From: Alentia gelatinosa
Lineage: Eukaryota > Annelida > Polychaeta > Phyllodocida > Polynoidae
Assembly (NCBI GenBank): GCA_950022655.1
Contig: OX465590.1
Coordinates: 39,860,218 to 39,924,217 of the forward strand
Direction: 5' to 3'
Length of the DNA stretch: 64,000 nucleotides
The translations under genes and the position numbers were made by a program. The notes beneath the pieces were generated by a model. The model ran no database searches. It had not been told where the DNA came from and saw only the letters and a program-made list of their open reading frames with translations. Each line of letters starts with the position of its first letter. The first letter of the stretch is position 1. Shown piece by piece: positions 1 through 7,005 of the stretch.

Positions 1-94
1 AAAGTTTCACGACTTACAAACTTAACCGATCAGGGGTGATCTTCCACTTTGGAGTGTTGGTTAATTCGTGGGTGTACCAGGGACTTGGCAACAG
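1..94. other. Unassigned sequence
   Basis: There is no convincing reading frame here and no match to the repeat families of this window. The last three bases (CAG, 92-94) are the left target duplication of the C element that follows. Confidence 0.4.
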
Positions 95-270
95 GGGCCT
101 GTTTAATAATCTAAGCTAGTACATGTAGACCCTGTTTTGTATGTGGGTCAACTTAAGTCAATACTTATAGGCTGTCTTAACGAACAAACCTAAATCTCAT
201 TAAATGATAACCCTTGTACAAGGTACAAAAAGAGATCTTCATATACGAGCCTAGATTATCAAACAGGCCC
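95..270. mobile_element. Family C MITE, copy 1
   Basis: Short non-autonomous DNA transposon with terminal inverted repeats. The left end reads GGGCCTGTTTAATAATCTA and the right end is its complement (TAGATTATC...AGGCCC, slightly diverged). The interior holds the pair TGTAGACCCTGTTTTGT / ACAAAAAGAGATCTTC, which continues the inverted repeat. It is flanked by CAG on both sides (92-94 and 271-273), a 3-bp target duplication seen in other C copies as CTG/CTG. It has no coding capacity. Related copies are at 12674, 37623, 49620, 61362 and 61584. Confidence 0.75.
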
Positions 271-683
271 CAGTGTGCTTGTTGCGATGAAGGGTGGACG
301 AATCTAGGAGATTTTGAGCCTTAAAAAATGGGTAGGTCCTATCATACTAATAATTGTCCACACATAGTGTTTGTTGGTTCATCTTTAATCAGTTATCACT
401 TCTTATGCCAATGTATACACTCCAACATATTCATCTTACTTTACGGATGCCATCTTCAACACCGCATTGTAGTTACACATTTTGACTGTAAATAAATCGT
501 GAAAAAATAATAGTAACTCGATGTTAATACCAATAAGAACACTAATGTTGTTGTAGTGAAGTATTGACAAAAATACCAAGGGTGATTTAAAAGCCACAAT
601 TCACAATGGCTGTTGATACACGCTTTTGGAGATGGTCAACCATAGCAAAGGTGCCCCATGGCATGAGCATACGCGTGATACCC
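271..683. other. AT-rich unassigned stretch
   Basis: No ORF, RNA gene or repeat family from elsewhere in the window was recognised. It is AT-rich spacer DNA between two MITEs. Confidence 0.4.
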
Positions 684-819
684 GGCGTTTACACTAGACG
701 ATTCTGGCCGGCGATTCTTGCATTTTGCATCTCCTGACGACTTTCAGCAATAAAATGATAGAAATCGTCTAGTGTAAACGCCAAGCGTGTGGCGACTGCA
801 GCTCGTCTGGTTACATCAG
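684..819. mobile_element. Family N hairpin element inserted in family A
   Basis: The segment starts GGCGTTTACACTAGACGATT and returns with its complement AATCGTCTAGTGTAAACGCC near 763-782, so 684-782 can fold into a hairpin. The following bases up to about 819 resemble the sequence after the same hairpin at 24799-24896. The family A sequence to its right resumes at ATATCACATAGC, where the copy at 22284 (opposite strand) continues without this insert, so this looks like an insertion into A. Confidence 0.6.
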
Positions 820-1026
820 ATATCACATAGCATTCAAACGAGTTGGAGAACGACTTCTTTGACCAAAACAAGTTGCTTTCTGTATTTATCTCACCCCTGT
901 ACACACTAAAAGAATGGACGTCGCACAGGATATAGACCATGGAGAACGGACTGCAGTACTCATAGGGGCATGGAGAACGAGTTCCCAATGTTAAGCCTAT
1001 GGCCATTTATTCCAGGGGTGAGATAA
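820..1026 (-). mobile_element. Family A MITE (fragment, interrupted by N)
   Basis: Read on the minus strand it begins TTATCTCACCCCTGGAATAA and then has CATAGGCTTAACATTGGG. It matches the copy at 22284-22580 closely over about 200 bp, including the GTACAGG..TGAGATAAATACAG block. The peptide-like open frame at 689-1006 lies wholly in this repeat and is not a gene. Confidence 0.7.
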
Positions 1027-1502
1027 TGATTGCAGAGTGAGACAATATTAAATTTGTGAGGATGAGGAAAGGGGTTGATTTTAATCTTGTATCCAAATAT
1101 TGACAGACTTATTAGACCCAACAGATGCAGCATTGACTCTTATGTCAATGGATAATCATATAACGTTTCAGCGGCCCACTATGCAGGCATAACAGCAGGA
1201 AGAATTCCAGAGCGAAATCAAAGGTGATTCTTGGATAATGTCCATTAACATTTAAACTAATAAAATGGAATTCTTTGGAAAAGGAAATCCCATAATGGAT
1301 ATCGAAGGTGTATTAATTTGACCTTCCCAAGCACTGCACGATCATGGGTTCTCTAGTTAAGTGCAAGGCAAGGTTAAGGGACAGCAGAAGCCCGAATAGG
1401 AAAACCAAAGGGATGAAACCATATCGAAAAGTCACAGACCAAAACCCGAAGAAACGAGGGTGCTGAAGGACATATTGCACCGAATCAGATAGATATTCTT
1501 CT
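1027..1502. other. Unassigned spacer
   Basis: No recognisable gene or repeat. There are several short A-rich runs and no supported coding frame. Confidence 0.35.
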
Positions 1503-1795
1503 TTATCCTACCCCTAATATAAAATCGGATAGGCTTAACATTGAGTTTCCGTATGCCACGATGACTGGCATACGGAGCTTAATATGTCACTAGTGGCATA
1601 CAGAATTGTTATAAAATAATATTCCAAAATCGAGGACACGAGGTAGAATAAAATCCTTTTAATCATGGTCAACCGCATTCCACTCCTGGAGTTTTGGCTC
1701 CGGACTTTACTCGGCTTCGCCTCGTGAAATCACTAAGCCAAACTCCAGTCATGGCATACGGTGGCCAAGATGAAAACCTATCCAGTTTTGCGATA
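1503..1795 (+). mobile_element. Family B (long form) palindromic MITE
   Basis: It begins TTATCCTACCCCTAATATAA followed by the subterminal block ATAGGCTTAACATTGAG. An imperfect palindrome centred on CTCGGCTTCGCCTCG (1710-1724) follows, with the arms CCACTCCTGGAGTTTTGGC and GCCAAACTCCAGTCATGG on either side. A second copy with the same order of blocks lies at 9360-9670, and an inverted, more diverged one at 38815-39145. Confidence 0.7.
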
Positions 1796-1799
1796 ATAT

Positions 1800-2093
1800 C
1801 ATATCTCGTCTCTCTTATAGGGTATTTTAGAGGAAAACTATGAAAGTTAAGGGTCTGGGCTTGTATCCCATCGAGTTTGAATTACGTACAATTTAAACTA
1901 GATGGAATCGAGTTCTGACCCTAAACTTAAATGGGTTTCTGATTTATCCTTCACATTGACTAATGGGCTAACATTTCTGACATAATCCCCCATTGAATAT
2001 TTTTTCCTAAATATCTCATGGGCGTTAGATACATGTTCCCAATGTTAAGTCTATGGAGAATAAATACCAGGGGTGAGATAAACACCAGTTGGT
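1800..2093 (-). mobile_element. Family A variant MITE
   Basis: On the minus strand it reads TTATCTCACCCCTGGTATTT, then the ATAGACTTAACATTGGGAAC block, then TATTCAATGGGGGATTATGT. It resembles 63669-63930 along its length, including the GAACTCGAT..ATTCAAACTCGATG palindromic part. Non-coding. Confidence 0.65.
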
Positions 2094-2224
2094 ACAGTTC
2101 TTGTATCCAGTGTGCTTAGTATGTTATCTAAGCTACTATCAAGTTAATTGTGAAACACCTTCACATATTAAAGGTCAGTTAATGTAACAACTTTAAAAAA
2201 CTGCCTATAGAAATAGTTACAAAA
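2094..2224. other. Unassigned spacer
   Basis: AT-rich, with no recognised feature. Confidence 0.35.
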
Positions 2225-2420
2225 ACTACCAAATTAAGAAGGTATATTTCATCTCATTTAAATCATTTTGTCTGAGTCCCCATTCACCATCTCGTTTGTA
2301 GTGCTTCAGAATATTCACTTGGCTATCGCCTCGTTCATACTACTGCGCACTCCAATCTCAATGGCGAACGAGGACACAGACCAAACACTCATCAATTTCT
2401 TTCTTAGTATGTATCCGAAG
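2225..2420. repeat. Palindromic remnant related to family A
   Basis: It contains the TTCATCTCATTTAAATC terminal-like start and the loop-like block CTTGGCTATCGCCTCGTTCA, which matches CTTGGCTGGCGCCTCGCTCA at 22495 in a family A element. Diverged and non-coding. Confidence 0.5.
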
Positions 2421-3015
2421 CGATGAAGCGGCAGAGGCTCACATAGCTCTCTAATTGGACTCTGCTGGGAGAGTGAAGGTTGGCAATGAGAAGTCAGGTC
2501 AATAAAATCAATAACCCCGGCAGCTGTGCCATTACCTGATTCTCTTTAATCCCTTTTCCATTTCCACGTAAGACCCTTTAGTGGTGGATTACAACTTCAT
2601 CTAACCCATCGGAGAAACTGCATTCACTCCACTTCCATTAACATCACTAATCCGAAGTTGTCGCCAACGCTAGAAATCCATCCAGACATTGAAATGCAAA
2701 TAGTCGAAGTCCACTTTAGAGGCCCTTCTTGTATAACAGCTTCGTGAATTCCCATGTGGTGGGAAAGACCTTAACATGCGGGCGTGTAGCTAGGTTTTTT
2801 AACATATTAACACAGTGGCCACCACAAGATGGTGCCATTGACTTTGGCATCCAATCTTGAGACGTGCCAATATTGCAGTTCCCCATCACTGCTACCAATA
2901 CCAGTGGACTCGTTACTGCTACGGATTCGAAACCGCGAAATTGTGAAGTCGATACCGCCTGGGGTCCCGGCCCTAACCCTAACCATAACCCTAACCGTAA
3001 CACATCCCCAACCTA
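2421..3015. other. Unassigned spacer with a short telomere-like tract
   Basis: No gene was recognised. The open frames that overlap at 2716-3140 on both strands share no domain and run into the neighbouring MITE. Bases 2971-3003 are a short degenerate CCCTAACC tract (telomere-like). Confidence 0.4.
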
Positions 3016-3149
3016 TTATCCTACCCCCAATAAAAAACTCCATAGGCTTAACATTAGGTCACTGTATTCGGTCTGGAGTTCAGAAAAATGAAGAATATCG
3101 CTCTATTGGGATACACTCGACAAATGACGTCATTTGTTAATGTAGAAGT
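3016..3149 (+). mobile_element. Family B MITE, left part (host of the Ngaro insertion)
   Basis: It begins TTATCCTACCCCCAATAAAA and carries ATAGGCTTAACATTAGG, GGTCTGGAGTTCAGAAAAAT and the 14-bp palindrome AAATGACGTCATTT. It stops at GTTAATGTAGAAGT, exactly where the retrotransposon begins, and resumes at 8389 (AATTTAGACGGG). The uninterrupted relative at 30837-30997 has these two pieces directly joined. Confidence 0.85.
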
Positions 3150-3417
3150 CATTACCCTACCCCCGGATAAAAGTAGACAAGCAGTGGCTTGGGAGAATAA
3201 AATTTTATTTAATTTTATGGAATAATATGGAATAATAGTAAGTAAAATTATGTCGACCTTACTGGACGAGCATATTAATGATAAGATAATATGAAGGTAA
3301 GTAAATGATAATTGACAGGTAGAATAGAAGTCAATTATGATAAGTAAAATATGAAATACAATACACATGATAATTGTATGAAATACAATACAGGTAATTG
3401 TATAAATAATAAAAAGC
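3150..3417 (-). repeat. B2 terminal direct repeat of the Ngaro-like element
   Basis: A 268-bp AT-rich repeat, identical by eye to 3661-3928. It forms the 3' end of the element. It contains AATAAA on the element strand (3204-3209) as a possible poly(A) signal. Its outer edge CATTACCCTACC (plus strand) abuts the target sequence directly. Confidence 0.9.
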
Positions 3418-3462
3418 TCTACGTGAGTAGGGAGAGAAGAGAGAAGGTTGTGGGTGGGTGGG
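3418..3462 (-). other. Linker between B2 and A2
   Basis: 45 bp present only once in the element, purine-rich on the plus strand (GGGAGAGAAGAGAGAAGG). It separates the two terminal repeat types at the 3' end. Confidence 0.7.
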
Positions 3463-3660
3463 ACGAAAAAGTACTGTAGTACGTGTGTACTGCAGGGAGG
3501 TTGAAGGAGAAGTGAGGCCGGGGTCCGGACCGGGCTGTACCACGTGACCTCGTGGTGGGTGAGAAAGCCGCGAGGGGGCAGGAGGGGCGCCCGGGAGGCG
3601 CGGTAGAGGGGGACACCGGAGGTGGCAATGACTCCCCCTGAGCAGAGCCCATGAGAATAC
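3463..3660 (-). repeat. A2 internal direct repeat of the Ngaro-like element
   Basis: A 198-bp repeat, identical by eye to A1 at 8191-8388. It abuts B1 at 3660/3661, giving GAGAATAC|CATTACCC on the plus strand. The two outer ends of the element would form the same junction in a circle, as expected for the circular intermediate of this order. Confidence 0.9.
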
Positions 3661-3928
3661 CATTACCCTACCCCCGGATAAAAGTAGACAAGCAGTGGCT
3701 TGGGAGAATAAAATTTTATTTAATTTTATGGAATAATATGGAATAATAGTAAGTAAAATTATGTCGACCTTACTGGACGAGCATATTAATGATAAGATAA
3801 TATGAAGGTAAGTAAATGATAATTGACAGGTAGAATAGAAGTCAATTATGATAAGTAAAATATGAAATACAATACACATGATAATTGTATGAAATACAAT
3901 ACAGGTAATTGTATAAATAATAAAAAGC
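3661..3928 (-). repeat. B1 internal direct repeat of the Ngaro-like element
   Basis: A 268-bp repeat, a copy of 3150-3417, directly downstream of the recombinase gene after a short 40-bp spacer. AATAAA lies on the element strand at 3715-3720 and could end the message. Confidence 0.9.
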
Positions 3929-3968
3929 CAAAAAGGCAAGATAAGGAGAGGGGGGGTGGGAAATGTTT

Positions 3969-5039
3969 TTAGTCTTTGTGTAGTGACTGGATCAAGGCTC
4001 GATTGACGGCCTTTGCATCGTTGGCCTTGATGTATGCCCGGTGGGCATTGGATTTCCAGCCACCGTAGCGCTGGATGGACAACTCAGGCAGGCCCGCCTG
4101 GTATGCCTGAGTTGCGGCGGCCTTACGTAGGCTGTGGAGGGTGTACGTGGAAGGCTGTCCTGCTGCCTTCAGCAGGGCCTTCCATTCTCGGGTGAGAAGT
4201 CTCGTGGTGACCACGTCCCCGGCCGCGAGGGTGAGGAACGGGGCCTCGGGGCTGGTCGTAGCGACGGCCGCGATCATATCGGTGATAGCGCGTACCGGAC
4301 ACGCTGGGACCTCGGGGGACGCCTGGATGACCACAGTTTTTTCCTCCCCCACCAGTTGTAGGTTCTTGGCCGCCTTGATACGGACGGTCACTTCCGTCGG
4401 CGTGACCACCACGTCGCGGCGCGACAGGTGTCGCGCAGGGTCGAACTTGGCGGCCGACGGTGGGGCGACCTCGCTCTGCCGCAGGGCCGCGTAGTATATG
4501 ATGAGTATCCCAGCCCGCAGCACCAGGTGGGTCGGCGAGTGTGTGAGGGCCGCGAGGGCCGCCCTGAGGACCTCCATGGGGACCGGAGGCTTGATATTTG
4601 GGACGTACGATTTGTTGCGCCTCATTGCCTCCAGGGCGCGCTTCACTCTGTAGTCCTCTGTCGGCGCGACGTCCCCTCCCGTCAGTCGCAGATGGGACCG
4701 CACATGGGATAGTTGATTCGCGACCGTCGCCGGGGAGGGGGCGTGGTCCGAGACGTATTCGAGGTACGCCGTGATGAAGCTGGTAGTGGGTTTCTGGGCG
4801 TCGGCACCCATCCGCCGGCAGAATGCGAGGTATGTCGCGACGGCACTCTGCTGGTTCGCGACCGTTCCGGGGGCACGCGCCTCGCATTGCCGCGCAGATG
4901 CCCTCGTCTGGAGTAAGAGCAGCTCCGGATCTGCAGACGAGACGGAAGACAGGGTTAAAACACACGTGGGTGCAGGGAAAGACCTCGAGGAGGGAATGGA
5001 AATTTCTGAACATCGAAGCCGTATCGAAGTCCCTCGAGG
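3969..5039 (-). CDS. Tyrosine recombinase (YR) of the Ngaro-like element
   Basis: DNA strand-exchange enzyme that would insert the circular DNA copy. The frame is open from 5039, just after a TGA at 5042-5040, to the stop at 3969. The first in-frame Met is at 4811, but it lies inside the N-terminal core-binding domain: upstream residues such as ARAPGTVANQQSAVATYLAF belong to the fold, so translation must enter from further upstream. Counting from Met 4811, the catalytic set is complete. It comprises Arg111 in AALRQSEVA, a likely beta-hairpin Lys147 or Lys149, His226 and Arg229 in TLHSLRKAA, Trp252 in YGGWKSNAHRAY, and the nucleophile Tyr260. The frame is +1 relative to RT and overlaps it by more than 900 nt. 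Entry may be by a +1 frameshift, by splicing (a good acceptor-like CTGCAG after a pyrimidine tract ends at 4931), or by internal initiation. The family call is secure; the mode of expression is inferred. Confidence 0.9.
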   Translation of the reverse strand, partial: PRGTSIRLRCSEISIPSSRSFPAPTCVLTLSSVSSADPELLLLQTRASARQCEARAPGTVANQQSAVATYLAFCRRMGADAQKPTTSFITAYLEYVSDHAPSPATVANQLSHVRSHLRLTGGDVAPTEDYRVKRALEAMRRNKSYVPNIKPPVPMEVLRAALAALTHSPTHLVLRAGILIIYYAALRQSEVAPPSAAKFDPARHLSRRDVVVTPTEVTVRIKAAKNLQLVGEEKTVVIQASPEVPACPVRAITDMIAAVATTSPEAPFLTLAAGDVVTTRLLTREWKALLKAAGQPSTYTLHSLRKAAATQAYQAGLPELSIQRYGGWKSNAHRAYIKANDAKAVNRALIQSLHKD

Positions 5040-6978
5040 TCAGATGGGCCCGACTGAGAGCATCCGCGACGGTGTTGAGTTTTCCTGGGACGTGCGTGTA
5101 GATGAAATCTACCTGCATTTTTGCCTGAACCATCCAGGCCTGGCGGGCACACTCGGCCAGAACGGGGTTCCTGGCACGCCCCGATGTGAGTGCCTGGACG
5201 GTTCCCATATTGTCGCAGTAGACTTCCACGCGAGACCCCCTGTCCCGGTCTGTGATGAACGTGCACATCGCGAACACCGTGTTTAGGGCCTCCAACTCAG
5301 CGATGCAGCCGACCGGGTCGTTGACCGGACAGACCTGTCCGGAGTAGCAGTACGTGCCGTCCGTACCTCCGATGCCCGAGAGACACGCGTCCACGATGAG
5401 GCACTTGGTCGGGGGTCCTCGCGGGATAATGGCGTGGCCATTCCATCCCTCGGCAAAGCGAAGGAACCAACTGAGGTCCTGCCTCATATCGGAGTTAATG
5501 TTCAGGTAATACCCACTCATGCCTCGGAGGGCCTCGAGGAGTTTACTGACGAATGGGCGTGCCGCCCTGATGCACTTTGACACATGTAGTACCCGCCCGA
5601 GGACGGATTGAAGCTGGCGTTTCGTCAGAGACCGCTTCATGGACACGGCCCTCACGTGTTCTCGGACCTCGTGAAGCTTGTCCTCGGGCACGGTAAGTGA
5701 CATCTCGGCGGCGTTGATCACTATGCCTAGCCACGTCACGACCTGGCTCGGGGGCTGGGCTTTACTACGGGCCTCGGGGAGCCCGAGTTCCGTCAGCAGT
5801 TCTCGGGCCGTCCGGAAGTCGGCCTCGGATTTCTCTCTGTTGGGTGAGAGGATTATGACGTCGTCGAGGTACATGCAGGCCTCGACCCCCTTCTGTGCGA
5901 GTATCGCGACGACTGCCTCCGCGACACACTGCATATGGTACGAGGAGGCACGGGCACCAAAGGGCATCGCCGTATCACAGAAGTACCCGTCCCTCCACGC
6001 GAAACACAGAAGGGGCCAGTCCAGGGGGTCGCACCGGAAGTTTTTATACGCCCTCGCGATGTCGATCGAGCACATATAACTTCCGGTCCCCGAGGCCACC
6101 AGGCGGCCGACGAAACTGTCGACGGTCGGGAGGCCATGCTCTCTCTCCTCGCCGTACACCGAATTCTTCACCACAAAACTGTTGACGCTGTCGTTTTTAG
6201 GGTACGTCATGTCGGTGATGACACGACGGTCGTCGGTCCCCCTTTTCTCGCGTGTCATCAACGGCGACACGTGACACCAGGGTTCAAAGGGGGGAGCCTC
6301 GTACGGCCCTAGGAGGTTGCTGAACCCTCGTTCCTTGTTGATGAAACTGTCCAGCTGATCAGGGTATCCCGTGGCACTGGGGTGATTGGGCACGCCCCTC
6401 GTATCGCTAACGGGGCCGGTGTATCCCAGGGGAAAGCCGTATCTGATGAAGCCCAGGAGCTCCTCCCTCCCGGGGAGGCCCGTGAGGTACCGCTCCCACG
6501 CCGGGATACACAAGTCTGTGGGGAGGTCGATGCGCGCCGCGAGCGCGTTGGGTAAGCCCGTGCGCCGCACCTCCTCGTAGATGTAGGCGTGGCCCGGGGG
6601 CCCGGGGGCCGAGAAGGAGGGCCAGTGAGTCCGCCGGTGTCCGGCGAACCTCTCGGGGTCCGTCCGGACTCCGGGGGAGGGAACCCCGGTCTCGCATACC
6701 TCCCTCACAGCGGCGAAGTCAATATCCATTCCGGTGTTCACCTCCTCCCGGGGCAATTGCCGAGCCAATTGCTCCTGCTCCCCGCCAACACGCATAACCA
6801 CGGGAGTGGAGTCGTTGGTGGGCGGGGTCCTGTGTTTACTACGATCCCCCACGTGGGCGGCACGTGTTGTTGTTGTCACGTGGGGTGTTGCGTCATCCTG
6901 CGTGCACTCGCTCCCTGGTACCCCCTCCCCGAGTGCAGGCGTCCTGAGGGTAGGGGGTGTACGACGCGCCACGCTCAC
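4123..6978 (-). CDS. Reverse transcriptase-RNase H of the Ngaro-like element
   Basis: Copies the element RNA into DNA. Numbering from the GTG codon at 6978, the RT fingers/palm begin near residue 230. Catalytic residues are Asp306 in SIDIARAYKN and Asp372/Asp373 in YLDD; the MPFGARASSYHMQ block at 338-350 is typical of DIRS/Ngaro RTs. RNase H follows with Asp530, Glu561, Asp589 and Asp639 (IVDAC, ELEAL, YCDN, ADALSR), a complete DEDD set. Nothing resembling a methyltransferase follows. The reading frame starts with no AUG: the first Met residues are 62 and 84. The frame is open upstream into gag, where a -1 frameshift signal (6963-7005) would create a Gag-RT fusion. The last roughly 300 codons (after residue 646) overlap the recombinase in another frame. 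They are rich in Gly, Pro and Arg and are probably not a functional domain, only a stop-free GC-rich frame. Confidence 0.9.
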   Translation of the reverse strand: MSVARRTPPTLRTPALGEGVPGSECTQDDATPHVTTTTRAAHVGDRSKHRTPPTNDSTPVVMRVGGEQEQLARQLPREEVNTGMDIDFAAVREVCETGVPSPGVRTDPERFAGHRRTHWPSFSAPGPPGHAYIYEEVRRTGLPNALAARIDLPTDLCIPAWERYLTGLPGREELLGFIRYGFPLGYTGPVSDTRGVPNHPSATGYPDQLDSFINKERGFSNLLGPYEAPPFEPWCHVSPLMTREKRGTDDRRVITDMTYPKNDSVNSFVVKNSVYGEEREHGLPTVDSFVGRLVASGTGSYMCSIDIARAYKNFRCDPLDWPLLCFAWRDGYFCDTAMPFGARASSYHMQCVAEAVVAILAQKGVEACMYLDDVIILSPNREKSEADFRTARELLTELGLPEARSKAQPPSQVVTWLGIVINAAEMSLTVPEDKLHEVREHVRAVSMKRSLTKRQLQSVLGRVLHVSKCIRAARPFVSKLLEALRGMSGYYLNINSDMRQDLSWFLRFAEGWNGHAIIPRGPPTKCLIVDACLSGIGGTDGTYCYSGQVCPVNDPVGCIAELEALNTVFAMCTFITDRDRGSRVEVYCDNMGTVQALTSGRARNPVLAECARQAWMVQAKMQVDFIYTHVPGKLNTVADALSRAHLTSRDFDTASMFRNFHSLLEVFPCTHVCFNPVFRLVCRSGAALTPDEGICAAMRGACPRNGREPAECRRDIPRILPADGCRRPETHYQLHHGVPRIRLGPRPLPGDGRESTIPCAVPSATDGRGRRADRGLQSEARPGGNEAQQIVRPKYQASGPHGGPQGGPRGPHTLADPPGAAGWDTHHILRGPAAERGRPTVGRQVRPCATPVAPRRGGHADGSDRPYQGGQEPTTGGGGKNCGHPGVPRGPSVSGTRYHRYDRGRRYDQPRGPVPHPRGRGRGHHETSHPRMEGPAEGSRTAFHVHPPQPT

Positions 6979-7005
6979 TCGCGGGACGCGTCCGGGCCGT
7001 TTTTT
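6963..7005 (-). promoter_or_regulatory. Programmed -1 ribosomal frameshift signal between gag and RT
   Basis: On the element strand the gag frame reads TCA AAA AAC GGC, so the heptamer A_AAA_AAC (7005-6999) is exactly in the phase needed for -1 slippage. A 6-nt spacer (GGCCCG) follows. Then comes a hairpin at 6992-6963: GACGCG pairs with CGCGTC, continued by TCCCGC against GCGTGG with one G-T wobble and one mismatch, and a 6-nt loop GAGTGA that contains most of the gag stop codon context. After slippage the next codon, CGG, is in the RT frame. The heptamer and stem are seen directly; function is inferred from the classical retroviral signal. Confidence 0.8.

Noticed and set aside
3331..3939. 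202-codon minus-strand frame in the terminal repeats
   Set aside because: It runs through A2 and B repeats, is low-complexity, and repeats part of the sequence of the frame at 3054-3368.
4123..5039. About 300 extra residues at the end of the RT frame as a novel domain
   Set aside because: The stretch is the other frame of the tyrosine recombinase, rich in Gly, Pro and Arg as expected from GC-rich DNA, and shows no motif.
6976..6978. GTG start codon for RT with an overlapping gag stop (GTGA)
   Set aside because: GTG initiation with stop-start coupling is a bacterial habit. The frame is open upstream and a -1 shift signal explains entry better.
5042..6978. DIRS or PAT assignment instead of Ngaro
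   Set aside because: DIRS elements have inverted termini with an internal complementary region, and PAT/DIRS usually carry a methyltransferase after RNase H. Here the repeats are split direct repeats and no methyltransferase is visible. A phylogeny of the RT would settle it.
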